NCBI GenBank assembly: GCA_000149265.1
Contig: CH000855.1
Location: 59,704 to 123,703, forward strand
Direction: 5' to 3'
Length of the DNA stretch: 64,000 nucleotides
Source: Ciona savignyi
Lineage: Eukaryota; Chordata; Ascidiacea; Phlebobranchia; Cionidae
The stretch's first letter is position 1; each line of letters begins with the position of its first letter. The position numbers and the translations under genes are program-made. Positions 10,230 to 23,524 of this stretch are shown here, one piece after another. The notes under the pieces are model-generated. The model saw nothing but the letters and a program-made list of their open reading frames with translations. It was not told where the DNA came from and made no database searches.

Positions 10230-12368
10230 TTACGTAGTTCAATTCCTCTGTTATGCGTTGCTGTGTTTCCGTCGTCTGCTTAATTATTTGCTTCAATTGT
10301 ACTTTTCAACTCTACTTTAACTAAGAAAGTATTCAACTTAATAGTTTTTCAAAAGTTTATGTTTCACACCCGGGATGTGGTCAAAGCTAGCTCAGTTTAT
10401 AAATGGTGATCCTTATATTAATCGGTTTACCTGGTGTTACAGATTCTCTAGTGGTTCAGTACGCTGTTCTAACGGCTTACCGTTGGACCAATAACTTGGA
10501 ATTTATACTTTTGTTCTTTACTAAAATCACAACTATTAAAACACACACATAAATCTTGTATAAAAGATTCGCAATAAAAACAAGAACGAATCGTTAAAAA
10601 TCCAAGCGGGAACTAAATTCTTTGGCACACAAATTGCGCGGACAACACGCAGACACGCGAAATCCAACACTGCACTGACGTCAACGTTAATCACGTGATT
10701 ACCCGAGGAGATAATAAAAACGTGTTAAAATAGCAATGCTAAGATAAAACCAGTTAAAAGTGCGAAGGAAACGAACTAAATGTGTTATATAATTGCGGTT
10801 GTATATTTTGTGGGTAATTATATGTTTTATTAGAGTGTGCTTGATTAATAATATCTGATAATTGTATATATTCGAGGAGAGTTTATTGGTTACAATTCGT
10901 CTGTACAAAGTTATCTCGTTCATACATGGAATGCGAAGCGCACGAATCAAAGTATGACGTCAAATGTATGAGGGAAACCACCTGTAACAGCGTCAGTTAA
11001 CTTCTTTACCAAGTTTCGAACCCATGGTGGGCTAGTTACTCGGGCCGTTTTTGTATAGGAATAGGTAATGTGTATCGGTCGCGTTAATCATTTCGCCACA
11101 CGACCGTACTCAGTTGACTTTAAATTAAATTAACTGTGTAATTGCTCAGCTGCGCCAACTACCGGACATGCGATAGCTGATTCACCACTCGCTTCGGGAT
11201 CTGCGCTGCTTGCGCTTATCATACCATCGCCTGTACGTCGCTTTATACTGTTAACTTTAATTTTTTAAGATAGAAATAACATTGTGCACACAAAATTATT
11301 TATTAGGCAATTCAAACCCTGCTCATGTATACTAGAAGGCAGCTCAACCATACTATGCTTATCTGAAGTCTAGAACATGCCGCTTTAAGATATAAACAAA
11401 TCTAGGTAATTTATTTGTGAATGCGTCAATGTTACAGTTATTAGGTGAAGTACTCGATAACCTGTAGTGAGCTCCCAAGGTTGTGTATAATATGCTTGTA
11501 TTGGCGGTAAGCAGTATAAAACCCATTCAACACAACTAACTCAAATCATTGCATTCTAACGGTTATATATAAGAAATAGGCGGTAACGTATAACGGTTTT
11601 GAGCGGGAAGGATCAACAGCGACAGGTAATTATCATTAGCGTTGGTCACGTGGCCATCACGTGGTAATCAACGCACAATGTAAAGACACGGAGATAACAC
11701 ATTGTAACACACATGCATACAATGTACACAGTTTGAGGTATAACTGCAAATATCAGTTCAGAACGCGTTTAATCTACTAAATGTATACTCGAATAATGCT
11801 TTTGTATAATAATAGACATAATAAATTCGATTTTGTATTCCTTGTATAAAAAGAGAATGAATCAACGAGTGAGTTTGGAAAATAAATATTTTCCACCTTT
11901 TACTCCTTACATAGCAATTAGTCAGCATTCTGCTAATACTAATATTGGTTGGATCGTGTGGGAAAATACACATCTTAATATCACACATGCAATATGTCAT
12001 GTAAGTAATAAAATCAGTTAGGAGGAAATTGTTTAAACATGAATTCAAACCGAATTAAACGTGGTTTATTAACTTTTAAAGAAATATGTTGCAACAATAA
12101 TGCGCATTGTTGCGTAATCATAATAAATGACTATTGTTATGTCACAATATACATATGTATTGTTATATCACAATGTGTAACATGTATTATTAGTGCTGGT
12201 TTAAATTATTTTCACATTTTAACCCTGATATCATGGATTACCTGTGGAAACAAAGTCGATATTGATAAGGCATCTGGTAATGAACTTAAATTAATTTGTT
12301 TTGTCCAAATATTTATAACCTGGTGTAGAATTGTGGGGACAGGTTATTCAAAATTGGTCTGACTGACC

Positions 12369-12479
12369 NNNNNNNNNNNNNNNNNNNNNNNNNNNNNNNN
12401 NNNNNNNNNNNNNNNNNNNNNNNNNNNNNNNNNNNNNNNNNNNNNNNNNNNNNNNNNNNNNNNNNNNNNNNNNNNNNNN
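12369..12479. other. Assembly gap (111 N)
   Basis: Run of unknown bases. It starts just where the 15-bp minisatellite appears in opposite orientation. A hairpin-forming inverted minisatellite is a plausible reason the sequence could not be closed. Confidence 1.
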
Positions 12480-12675
12480 CTCAACCCCTGAACCGGTACA
12501 ACTGAACCCCTTACAACTGAACCGCTTACAACTAAACCCCTTTACAACTGAACCCCTTTACAAACTTAACCCCTTTAACTGAACCTCTTACAACTGCAGC
12601 CCTTTTTTAACTAAACCTCTTAGGCTACCTACAACTTATGCCCCTACAGTTTTATCCCCTTTTAACTGAACCCCA
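12480..12675 (-). repeat. 15-bp minisatellite, inverted arm
   Basis: Repeats of the complement motif TTACAACTGAACCCC, i.e. the minisatellite of units 2 and 8 on the opposite strand. A ~150-bp non-repeat spacer with a TGACGACGTCATCG palindrome separates it from the forward arm at 12830-13148. Confidence 0.9.
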
Positions 12676-12829
12676 ATTAAGTTTAAGGAATTGTTTACTG
12701 CCGTTTAAATGTGGTATATCCAAATAGTCCTATTATCTTTTATACTGATGATGAAAACAAACTTAGGACGTCAAACTTTATCAGTATTTAATTTGGGACA
12801 TGACGACGTCATCGGGCTTAAGTTTTTCA

Positions 12830-13148
12830 AGGGTTCAGTTCTAAGGGGTTCAGTTGTAAGGGGTTCAGTTGTAGGGGTTCAGTTGTAAGGGGTTCAGTTG
12901 TAAAGGAGTTCAGTTGTAAGGGTTTCAGTTGTAAAGGAGTTTAGTTAAAAGGGGTTTAGTTGTAAAAGAGTTCAGTTGTAAGGGGTTCAGTTGTAAGGGG
13001 TTCAGTTGTAAGGGGGTTCAGTTAAAAGGGGTTCATTTGTAAAGGGGTTCAGTTGTAAAGGGGTTCATTTGAAAGGGGTTTAGTTATAAAGGGGTTCAGT
13101 TGAAGGGGCTCAAATGTAAGGGGTTCAGTTGTAAGGGGTTCAGTTGAC
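12830..13148 (+). repeat. 15-bp minisatellite, forward arm
   Basis: About 20 copies of GGGGTTCAGTTGTAA in the same orientation as in units 2 and 8, ending before GACTGGTACCATGTAG. With the inverted arm at 12480-12675 it forms a large imperfect palindrome. Confidence 0.95.
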
Positions 13149-13338
13149 TGGTACCATGTAGTGGACACATGGCTATATGCTACTCTCTAGCTCACAGCGA
13201 CCCTTTAGCAAATAGACGACAAACCAGCAGACTGCATTATAAGACGTTAAGTTGTACCGGAACCTAACATATGCTGCTTCCACTTGTAACGAATATACAA
13301 GATACCTCTTGTGACTAAGCAGATTTTTGACTAAGCAG

Positions 13339-13552
13339 ACGTTGACTACGTAATCATCAAACCGGGGAATTCCCTTGTACTAACCGTCACGTGACCGCAT
13401 TAACCAGACATTTTTCAGTTCCAGTTTTCTCGATTTAAAAACAGAGTTTCGCGTTTTATTCTAGTTTAGGAAATAAACAACCGTTTCGAACCAGAAAAAC
13501 ACAATTTTAATTCTAATAACCCGTTTACCCGAGGTAATCCTCCCAATGGTAT
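13339..13552 (-). repeat. Inverted internal segment (inversion 1) in unit 3
   Basis: Same segment, orientation and junction residue (TTACGTAGTTCAATTCC) as in unit 2, so the rearrangement is shared by descent or by conversion. Confidence 0.85.
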
Positions 13553-13862
13553 ATTACGTAGTTCAATTCCTCTGTTATGCGTTGCTGTGTTTCCGTCGTC
13601 TTCTTAATTATTTGCTTCAATTGTCCTTTATTAACTCTACTTTAACTAAGAAAGTATTCAACTTAATAGTTTTTCAATATTTTATGTTTTACACCCGGGA
13701 TGTGGTCAAAGCTAGCTCAGTTTATAAATGGTGATCCTTATATTAATCGGGTTGCCTGGTGTTACAGATTCTCTAGTGGTTCATGACGCTGTCTTAACGG
13801 ATAACCGTTGGACCAATCATTAAGGATTAGTGTGTTTGTTTTAATAAAATCATAACTATTAA

Positions 13863-14073
13863 CTTGTTTTATCTTCACGTTGCTATTTTAACTCGCACGT
13901 TTTTATTATCTCTCGGGTAATCACGTGATTAATGTTGACGTCAGTGCAGTGTTGATTTCCGTGCTGGTGTTGTCCGCGCAATTTGTGTCCAAAGAATTTA
14001 AAACCCGCTTGGATTTTAACGATTCAGACGTGTTTTTAATACGAATCTTTTATACCAGTTTTATATGTGTGTT
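13863..14073 (-). repeat. Inverted internal segment (inversion 2) in unit 3
   Basis: Same ~210-bp inversion as unit 1, containing TCACGTGA and TGACGTCA. Only units 1 and 3 have this orientation. Confidence 0.85.
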
Positions 14074-14173
14074 TTAAAAGTGCGAAGAAAACGAACTAAA
14101 TGTGACACATAATTGGGGTTGTATATTTTATGGTTAATTATATGTTTTATTAGAGTGTGCTTGATTAACAATA

Positions 14174-14691
14174 CAGTATAATCCCGCTTACCTGACCACC
14201 TATGCGACCGTGATCAAGCGGTCGCGTTAGCGGGGTAGTCGTGTTAGTGAATTTTGCTCTGAAGCAAGTTGTCGTCATGTGCGGCTTAAACGTCTGCATT
14301 TTTACTAATTTTCACCAAATGCCATTATTTTTTTAAGATACTGCAGAATGAATTTAATACTAAAGTTTATCTTGTAGGATTCAGTACTGTTTGTCACATT
14401 TTCTTTCGTGTGCGCTCATTTATTCTTATTGTTTTGATCATAAAATAAATGTTACCTTATTATTGTGGTGACACAGTCAAATTATTTAGCACATGTGGTC
14501 ACTTAAGCGGGGTCAAATTTGAGTTTTGTACCAAAATATTGCGGTCCTGGTCTGGAAACCGGGGTGGTCGTGTTATTGAAACAGTATGTATGCAATGCAT
14601 TACCATAGTAAATTATTTGTGACCGCACTAAAGTGGTATTGATAATGAGGTGGTCGTGTTATCGAGGTGGTCGTCAAGCGGGGTTCCACTG
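14174..14691 (+). mobile_element. Pogo/Tigger-type MITE in unit 3
   Basis: Same insertion site, TA flanks and termini (CAGTATAATCCCGCTTACC ... GGGGTTCCACTG) as the MITE at 7522-8035. Only a few substitutions and small length differences separate the two. The shared site shows the unit was duplicated after the MITE landed. Confidence 0.85.
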
Positions 14692-15688
14692 TATCTGATA
14701 ACTGTATATATTCGAGGAGTGTTTATTGGTTACAATTCGTCTGTACAAAGTTATCTCGTTCATACATGGAATGCGAAGCGCACGAATCAAAGTATGACGT
14801 AGAATTTATGAGGGAAACCACCTTTAAAAGCGTCAGTTAACTTCTTTTTGTTTTACTGGGCTTAATTTCGAACCCATTACGGGTTGTTGCTTAGACATTT
14901 TTTTGTATAAGAGTCGGTATATGTATCGGTCGCGTCAACCATTCGGCCACACGACAGTATACGTCAGTTAACTTTGTTAAAATAACTTTACTAATAAATG
15001 CTCAGCTGCGCCAACTACCGGACGTATGCCAACCAGTCCAACCCTCGCTGCGGGATCTGCGTTGCATGCGCTTATCATACCATCGCCTGTAGGTTCCGGT
15101 ACTTATGAGGGCGGTTAAATATAGAAATCCGTGCATTTAAATTGCACACGATTATTAAAATGTGAAATTCAAGTTTGGTTCTTTACTTTAAACTGATTGT
15201 CGTCGAAACTGACTTTGTAACTTTCCACTTTAACCCCCTTCGTAAACGGCGGCTTTTTAAGATAGAAATGATATTGTGCACATAAAATCATTTATTAGGC
15301 GAACACTGCTCATGTATACATAAAAGCAGCCAACCATACTATGCTTATCTGGAGCCTAGAATATGCCGCTTTAAGATATAATCTAGGTAATTTATTTGTG
15401 AATGCGTCAATGTTACACATTAGATGAAGTTCTCGATAACCTGTATTGAGTTCCCAAGGTTGTGTATAATATGCTTGTATTGGCGGTAAGCAGTATAAAA
15501 CCCATTCAACACAACTAACTCAAATCATTGTATTCTAACGGTTATATATAAGAAATAGGTGGTAACGTCTAACGGTTTTGAATGAGAAGGATCAATAGCG
15601 ACAGGTAATTATCATTAGCGTTGGTCACGTGGCCATCACGTGGTAATCAACGCACAATGTAAAGGCACGGGGATAACACATTGTAACA

Positions 15689-18600
15689 TACACACATATA
15701 ATGTACACAGTTTGAGCTATAACTACGAGGTATCAATTCTTAGCGCGTTTAACCTGTGTAACGGCCGAACTCCAAAGCGAAGACTTTGATTCCCTGTTCA
15801 TCTCATGTCCTTCTCCGCTTTAAGGCAGTAAAGTTAAACATTGCGTTGTTTAACCTGGGAATGGATATTACGTGTTAACAATGATTATCTTAAACGTATT
15901 GTGACGTAGTTGTTACAATCACGTGCTAGTGCTTCTATTCTACTAAATGTATATTCGATTAATGCTTTTGTATAAACAATGGTCATAATGAATGCGATTT
16001 CGTATTCCTTGTATAAAACGAAAATGAATTAACATGATGCGATTCATATTTAGCTCTTATTTCTAGTGAGTGTCGTTGGTTTTTGCCATTTATGTAACTA
16101 CGGTTGTTCTGCATTCTTCATACCAAATAACGAACACGTGGAATATGTTAATGCACATCTAGCACAACGAGGATTCAGAAATATACAGCAAGTCCAGAAT
16201 TGTTGTGTTTTTAATCTTGTTTCAGTCATTAAAACGCGACCAAGTAAATATGATAAACACTCGCTTTTACACTATTCACTTTTGATTTTCTTAATTTACT
16301 CTGATCATTAATAATATTTGGAGTATATTTTATGAAGCCAGTCAGCGAAGACTGGTTGCAGCCGACATTTGTTGGGTTGAAATTTTCCACAATGGTCACG
16401 TGACGAGAGGCAGACTGTTATTAGGTCAGCGATAAATCATTATTCGAGTGAGTTTAAAAAATAAAAATTTTCCACCTTTTACTACTTACATCACACTTAG
16501 TCAGCATTCTGCTAATACTAATATTGGTTGGAACATGTGGGAAAATACACATCTTAATATCACACATGCAATATGTCATGTAAGTAATAAAATCAGTTAG
16601 GAGGAAATTGTTTAAACATAAATTCAAACCGAATTAAACGTGGTTTATTAACTTTTAAAGCCATTTGTTGCAACAATAATGCCCATTGTTGCGTAATCAT
16701 AATAAATGATTATTATTAGGTCACAATATATATATGTTTTGTTTGTTGCAACAATAATGCGCATTGTTGTGTGTTCATAATGAATGACTATTGTTATGTC
16801 ACAATATACATATGTTTTGTTATATCACAATGTGTAACATGTATTATTAGTGCTGGTTTAAAACTTATTATTTTCACATTTTAACCCTGATATCATGGAT
16901 TACCTGTGGAAACAAAGTCGATATTGATATCACGACATCTGGTAATGAACTTAAATTGATTTGTTTTGTCCGAATATTTATAACCTGGTGTAGAATTGTG
17001 GGGACAGGTTATTTAAAATTGGTCTGACTGACCGGGACCAAGTTCTAGGATCCGATGCCGCCTATAGGTATTCGATAGATCTCCGTACCGACCCCATATG
17101 TAGACACATTGGTATATGCTACTCTCTGGCTCACAGCGACCCTCCACCAAATAGACGACAAACCAGCAGACTGCATTATAAGATGTTAAGTTGTACCGGA
17201 ACCTAACATATTTGCTTCCACATGTAACAAATATAGAAGATACCTCTTGTGACTAAGCAGAATATTAAAATATTCTGATTAATAGGTGTCAGTCACATGT
17301 AAAATCCTGCCACTGCATATCTGATACACATTAGCTAATACCAAATACCTCTAAAATTTAAATTTATTAATTTTCCAATCTCTTTCGTTCGTATTTAGAT
17401 TCCTTATTATATAATTTTAAGTTGTTACCTATTTTTTAGCATATTAATAGTGTATTTATGTTTACTGCATATACCATTGGGAGGATTACCTTGGGTAAAC
17501 GGGTTATTTGAATTAAAATTGTGTTTTTCTGGTTCAAAACGGTTGTTTATTTCCTAAACTAGACCAAAACGAGAAACTCTACTTTTAAATTGAGAAAACC
17601 CGAATTAAGAATGTCTGGTTATTGAGGTCACATGACGGTTAGTACAAGGGAGTTCCCCGGTTTGATGATTACGTAGTCAACGTTGTGATTTAGATCCGAG
17701 AAGCAATTATCGTCGACTTGCAATACATCGTCATAAATTAAAGTAAACGATGACTTCGAAGTATTTGCTTCCCGTGTTTTCGCCAATTCCTCTGTTATGC
17801 GTTGCTGTGTTTCCGTCGTCTGCTTAATTATTTGCTTCAATTGTCCTTTTCAACTCTACTTTAACTAAGAAAGTATTCAACTTAATAGTTTTACAATATT
17901 TTTAAGTTTCACACCCGGAATGTGGTCAAAGTTAGCTCAGTTTATAAATGGTGATCCTTATATTAATCGGGTTACCTGGTGTTACAGATTCTCTAGTGGT
18001 TCAGGACGCTGTCTTAACGGCTTACCGTTGGACCAATTATTAGGAATTGATGTGTTTTAGCTTAATTAAATCACAACTATTAAAACACACACATACATTT
18101 GGTATAAAAGATTAGTAACACAAACACGTACAAATCGTTAAAAATTCAAGCGGGAATTAAATTCTTTGGACACAAATTGCGCGGACAACACCAGCACGGA
18201 AATCAGCACTGCAATGACGTCAACGTTAATCACGTGATTACCCAAGATGTAATAAAAACGCGTGAGTTAAAATAACAACTCGGTTATAAAATCAGTTGAA
18301 AGTGCGAAGGAAACGAACTAAATGTGATATATAATTGCGGTTGTATATTTTGTGGTTAAATGTATATTTTATTAGAGTGTGCTTGATTAATAATATCTGA
18401 TAATTGTATATATACGAGTAGAGTTTATTGGTTACAATTCGTCTGTACAAAGTTATCTCGTTCATACATGGAATGCGAAGCGCACGAATCAAAGTATGAC
18501 GTCGAATGTATGAGGGAAACCACCTATAACAGCGTCAGTTAACTTCTTTATCAAAGTTTCGAACCCATAGTGGGCTAGTTACTCGGGCCGTTTTTGTATA

Positions 18601-19408
18601 GGAATAGGTATGTGTATCGGTCATGTTAATCATTTCGCCACACGACCGTACTCAGTTGACTTTAAATTCAATCAACTGTGTAATTGCTTAGCTGCGCCAA
18701 CTACCGGACATGCGATAGATGATTCACCACTTGCTTCGGGATCTGCACTGCTTGCGCTTATCATACCATCGCCTGTACGTCGCTTTATCCTGTTAACTCA
18801 CCCTATATTGCTGTATGTAAACTTAGTCTTATGGGGACTATTGCAGCTTAAAAACGTGCATCGAACGAGTTATTAACATGTTAACTTTTAGTTTGGTTCT
18901 TTACTTTAAACTGATTGTCGTCGAAACTGACTTTGTGACTTTCCACTTTAACCCCCTTCGGTAACGGGCGACTTTTAAGATAGAAAGGACATTGTGCACA
19001 CAAAATCATTTATTAAGCAAACCCTGCTTATGTATACATGCAATCAGCCAACCATACTATGCTTATCTGGAGCCCAGAATATGCCGCTTTAATATATAAT
19101 CTAGGTAATTTATTTGTGAATGCGTCAATGTTACAGTTATTAGATGAAGTTCTCGATAACCTGTAGTGAGCTCCCAAGGTTGTGTATAATATGCTTGTAT
19201 TGGCGGTAAGCAGTATAAAACCCATTCAACACAACTAACTAAAATCATTGCGTTCTAACGGTTATATATAAGAAATAGGTGGTAATGTTTAACGGTTTTG
19301 AGCGGGAAGGATCAACAGCGACAGGTAATTATCATTAGCGTTGGTCACGTGGCCATCACGTGGTAATCAACGCACAATGTAAAGGCACGGAGATAACACA
19401 TTGTAACA
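15689..19408 (+). repeat. Array unit 4 (long head, uninverted)
   Basis: Long-head unit with both internal segments in the majority orientation and no MITE or minisatellite, so perhaps closest to an ancestral layout. It has a local ~85-bp tandem duplication at 16660-16830 (TTGTTGCAACAATAATG twice). The long-head frame around 16066-16311 is open here but not in unit 1. Confidence 0.85.
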
Positions 19409-20724
19409 TACACACATATAATGTACACAGTTTGAGCTATATCTGCGAGGTATCAATTCTGATCGCGTTTAACCTGTGTAACGGCCGAACTCCAAAGCGA
19501 AGACTTTGATTCCCTGTTCATCTCATGTCCTTCTCCGCTTTAAGGCAGTAAAGTTAAACATTGCGTTGTTTAACCTGGGAATGGATATTGTGTGTAAACA
19601 ATAATTATTTCAAACGTATTGTGATGTAGTTGTTACAATCACGTGTTAGTGCATATATCCTACTAAATGTATACTCGATTAATGCTTTTGTATAAACAAT
19701 TGACATAATAAATGCGATTTCGTATTCCTTGTATAAAACGAGAATGAATTAACATGATGCCATTCATGTTTAGCTCTTATTTCTAGTAAGTGTCGTTGGT
19801 TTTCGTCATTTATGTAACTACGGTTGTTCTGCATTCTTCTTACCAAATAACGAACACGTGGAATATGTTAATGCATATCTAGCACAACGAGGATTCAGAA
19901 ATATACAGCAAGTCCAGAATTGTGGTGTTTTTAATCTTGTTTTAGTCATTAAAACGCGACCGAGTAAATATGATAAACACTCGCTTGTACACTATTCACT
20001 CTTGATTTTCCTAATTTACTCCGATCATTAATAATCTTTGGAGTATATTTTATGAAGCCAGTCAGCGAAGACTGGTTGCAGCCGACATTTGTTGGGTTGA
20101 AACTTTCCACAATGGTCACGTGATGAGAGGCAGACTGTTATTAGGTCAGCGATAAATCATTATTCGAGTAAGTTTGGAAAATAAATATTTTCCACCTTTT
20201 ACTACTTACATCGCACTTAGTCAGCATTCTGCTAATACTAATATTTGTTGGAACATGTGGGAAAATACACATCTTAATATCACACATGCAATATGTCATG
20301 TATATATATAAGTAATAAAATCAGTTAGGAGGAAATTGTTTAAACATGAATTCAAACCGAATTAAATGTAGTTTATTAAAATTCAAAGCCATTTGTCGCA
20401 ATAATAATGCGCATTGTTGCGTAATCATAATGAATGACTATTGTTATGTCACAATATACATATGTATTGTTATATCACAATATGTAACATGTATCAAGAC
20501 AAACCAGCAGACTGCATTATAAGACGTTAAGTTGTACCGGAACCTAACATATGCTGCTTCCACATGTAACAAATATAGAAGATACCTCTTGTGACTAAGC
20601 AGAATATTAAAATATGCTGATTAATAGGTGTCAGTCACATGTCAAATCCTGCCACTGCATATCTGATTCACATTAGCTAACATCTCTAAAACATGTCTTT
20701 TTAGTCAATTGTATTCACCTAATA

Positions 20725-20998
20725 CAGGTGTGGGCACACTTCTTGAATCAGGGTCCAAAATTATTTCATTACAATTCTAAAACGTGTCTTTAAAATAAAA
20801 CACTAAACAAAGAAATTCGGTACATTTTGGATTAAAGCCAATAATCATGTTAAGCGGCGCACAAAATCTGCTGTGACATCATAATTTAGCTGTGACAACG
20901 CTATTTAGTCTTGCTACATGTTGATAACATCCGGCGCACTAGAATAAAATAGTCGACAGGGCGGATTTGGCCCGCGGGTCGTAGTTTGCCCATGTCTG
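20725..20998 (+). mobile_element. hAT-type MITE in unit 5
   Basis: Ends are CAGGTGTGGGCACACTTC and its near-complement AGTTTGCCCATGTCTG, with an 8-bp flanking duplication (ACCTAATA / ACCTATAA). Length (274 bp), termini and 8-bp target duplication fit a non-autonomous hAT element. Unit 6 has the same insertion cut short. Confidence 0.75.
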
Positions 20999-23262
20999 AC
21001 CTATAACTATCTTTACACTTTGAAGTGAATAGCCATTATCAGTAACGAAATATTGGCTGTTAATAAATAATCAAAGCGAAAAGTTCACAAAACATCCATC
21101 GTGGTTATATTCTTAGGTCTCTCGGTCATTTGTCGCAATTCACTAAGAATTTGCCACTGCTTACTCAAACCATATTAGCCAACACATCCAATAGAATTAA
21201 ATCGATTGGACATTGCCTTGGAGTTGCATTTCGGGGGATTCTACGAAAATGGGTTAATATTTAAGTTCTTTCATACGGATAATATTAATAATAATTATTG
21301 CAATAAGCTTACAAACCGATATGTAAAGCCTAACCACTCTTTATACCTACTGAATAAATAGTTCGTGTATTTACGTCAGAAACGAACAAATTTTGTGCAA
21401 AGCGTCTGTGGTACGATAATCACGACACGCTCGTTTATTAGTATCGTAGCTGAGTAGTGTCGCGATTATCGATATATCGTTGCATCCCTAGTGTTTAAAT
21501 GTTTACTGCATATAACTTTGGGGGAATTAACTTGGCTAAACGTATTATTTAGATTAAAATTATGTTTTTCTTGTTCGGAACGGTACTGTGTTTGTCTAAA
21601 CTAGAACAAAACGCGAAACTCGATTTTTAAATCAAGAAAACCGAACCGAAAAACGTCTGGTTAATGATGTCACGTGATGGTTAGTACAAGGGAGTTCCCC
21701 GGTTTGATGATTACGTAGTCAATGTTGTGATTTAGATCCGAGAAGCAATTATCGTCGACTTGCAATATATCGTCATAAATTAAACGATGACTTCGAAGTA
21801 TTTGCTTCCCGTGTTTTCACCAATTCCTCTGTTATGCGTTGCTGTGTTTCCGTCGTCTGCTTAATTATTTGCTTCAATTGTCCTTTTCAACTCTACTTTA
21901 ACTAAGAAAGTATTCAACTTAATAGTTTTTCAATATTTTAAGTTTCACACCCGGGATGTGGTCAAAGCTAGCTCAGTTTATAAATGGTGATCCTTATATT
22001 AATCGGGTTACCTGGTGTTACAGATTCTCTAGTGGTTCAGGACACTGTCTTAACGGCTTACCGTTGGACCAATTAATTGGGATTGATACGTTTTAGTTTA
22101 ATAAAATCACAACTTTTAAAACACGCACATAAAACTGTTATAAAAGATTCGTATTAAAAACACGTCTGAATCGTTAAAAATCCAAGCGGGAATTAAATTC
22201 TTTGGACACAAATTGCGCGGACAACACCAGCACGGAAATCAACACTGCACTGACGTCAACGTTAATCACGTGATTACCCTAGAGATAATAAAAACCTGCG
22301 AGTTAAAATAGCAACGCGAAAATAAAACCAGTAAAAAGTGCGAAGGAAAAAACCTAAATGTGATATATAATTGTGGTTGTATATTTTGTGGTTAATTATA
22401 TGTTTTATTAGAATGTGCTAGATTAATAATATCTGATAATTGTATATATTCGAGTAGAGTATATTGGTTACAATTCGTCTGTACAAAGTTATCTTGTTCA
22501 TACATGGAATGCGAAGCGAACGAATCAAAGTATGGCGTCGTATGTATGAGGGAAACCACCTTTAACGGCGTCAGTTAACTTTTTTACCAAAGTTTCGAAC
22601 CCATGGTGGGCTAGTTACTCGGGTCGTTTTTGTATAGGAATAGGTATGTGTATCGGTCGCGTTAATCATATCGCCACACGACCGTACTCTGTTGACTTTA
22701 AATTCAATTAACTAAGTAATTGCTCAGCTGCGCCAACTACCGGGCATGCGATAGTTGATTCACCACTCGCTTCGGGATCTGCGCTGCTTACGCTTATCAA
22801 TCATACCATCGCCTGTACGTCGCTTTATCCTGTTAACTCACCCTATATTGTTGTGTGTAAACTAGTCTTATGGGGACTCTTGCAGCTTAAAAACGTGCAT
22901 CGAACGAGTTATTAACATGTTCAATTCAAGTTTGGTTCTTTACTTTAAACTGATTGTCGTCGAAACTGACTTTGTAACTTTCCACTTTAACCCCCTTCGT
23001 AAACGGGCGGCTTATTAAGATATAAAGGACATGGTGCACATAAAATTATTTATTAGGCAATTCAAACCCTGCTTAGTATACTAGAAGGCAGCCCAACCAT
23101 GATATTATGTATCTGAAGCCAAGAATATGCCGCTTTAACATATAATCTAGGTAATTTATTTGTGAATGCGTCAATGTTACAGTTATTAGATGAAGTTCTC
23201 TATAACCTGTAGTGAGCTCCCAAGGTTGTGTATAATATGCTTGTATTGGCGGTAAGCAGTAT

Positions 23263-23362
23263 NNNNNNNNNNNNNNNNNNNNNNNNNNNNNNNNNNNNNN
23301 NNNNNNNNNNNNNNNNNNNNNNNNNNNNNNNNNNNNNNNNNNNNNNNNNNNNNNNNNNNNNN
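23263..23362. other. Assembly gap (100 N)
   Basis: Run of unknown bases inside the TATA-like block of unit 5. Its flanks match the other units across the gap, so little may be missing. Confidence 1.
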
Positions 23363-23524
23363 TTTGCATTCTAACGGTAATATATAAGAAATAGGTGGTA
23401 ACGTCTAACGGTTTTGAGCGGGAAGGATCAACAGCGACAGGTAATTATCATTAGCGTTGGTCACGTGGCCATCACGTGGTAATCAACGCACAATGTAAAG
23501 GCACGGGGATAACACATTGTAACA

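Larger units (their letters stand above)
8931..11706 (+). repeat. Array unit 2 (short head, minisatellite, inversion 1)
   Basis: Short-head unit: the ~450-bp long-head section is absent. A 15-bp minisatellite (9493-9808) replaces ~220 bp found in units 1, 4-7 and 9. Segment 10016-10229 is inverted relative to those units, with loss of about 110 bp beside it. It is the shortest full unit. Confidence 0.85.
11707..15688 (+). repeat. Array unit 3 (both inversions, MITE, palindromic minisatellite)
   Basis: Short-head unit combining marks found separately elsewhere: inversion 1 as in units 2 and 8, and inversion 2 plus the pogo-type MITE as in unit 1. It keeps the ~220-bp section lost from units 2 and 8, then runs into an assembly gap and a minisatellite present in both orientations. 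It looks recombinant between a unit-1-like and a unit-2-like parent. Confidence 0.85.
19409..23524 (+). repeat. Array unit 5 (long head, hAT MITE)
   Basis: Long-head unit in the majority orientation. It carries a complete hAT-type MITE at 20725-20998 and, at about 21410-21490, a second short foldback ending GTTGCATCCCTAG, a typical end of another hAT family. A 100-N gap (23263-23362) interrupts its TATA-like block. Confidence 0.85.

Noticed and set aside
16066-16311. Long-head frame (PNNEHVEYVNAYLAQRGF, IKTRPSKYDKHS) with nearby splice-like sites.
   Set aside because: Composition is protein-like, but the frame stops in unit 1, changes in unit 8, and the only obvious upstream join leads to an immediate stop. 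Kept only as a possible decayed gene within the unit.
17628-17840. A ~70-codon minus-strand frame repeated in units 4, 6, 7 and 9 (also 25073, 27795, 37521), with coiled-coil-like text (QTTETQQRITEELAKTREA).
   Set aside because: No ATG start (TTG only). Units 4 and 6 differ at five bases and all five change the amino acid, and units 1 and 5 break the frame while 2, 3 and 8 truncate it. The pattern is neutral, so at most it is the relic of an exon.
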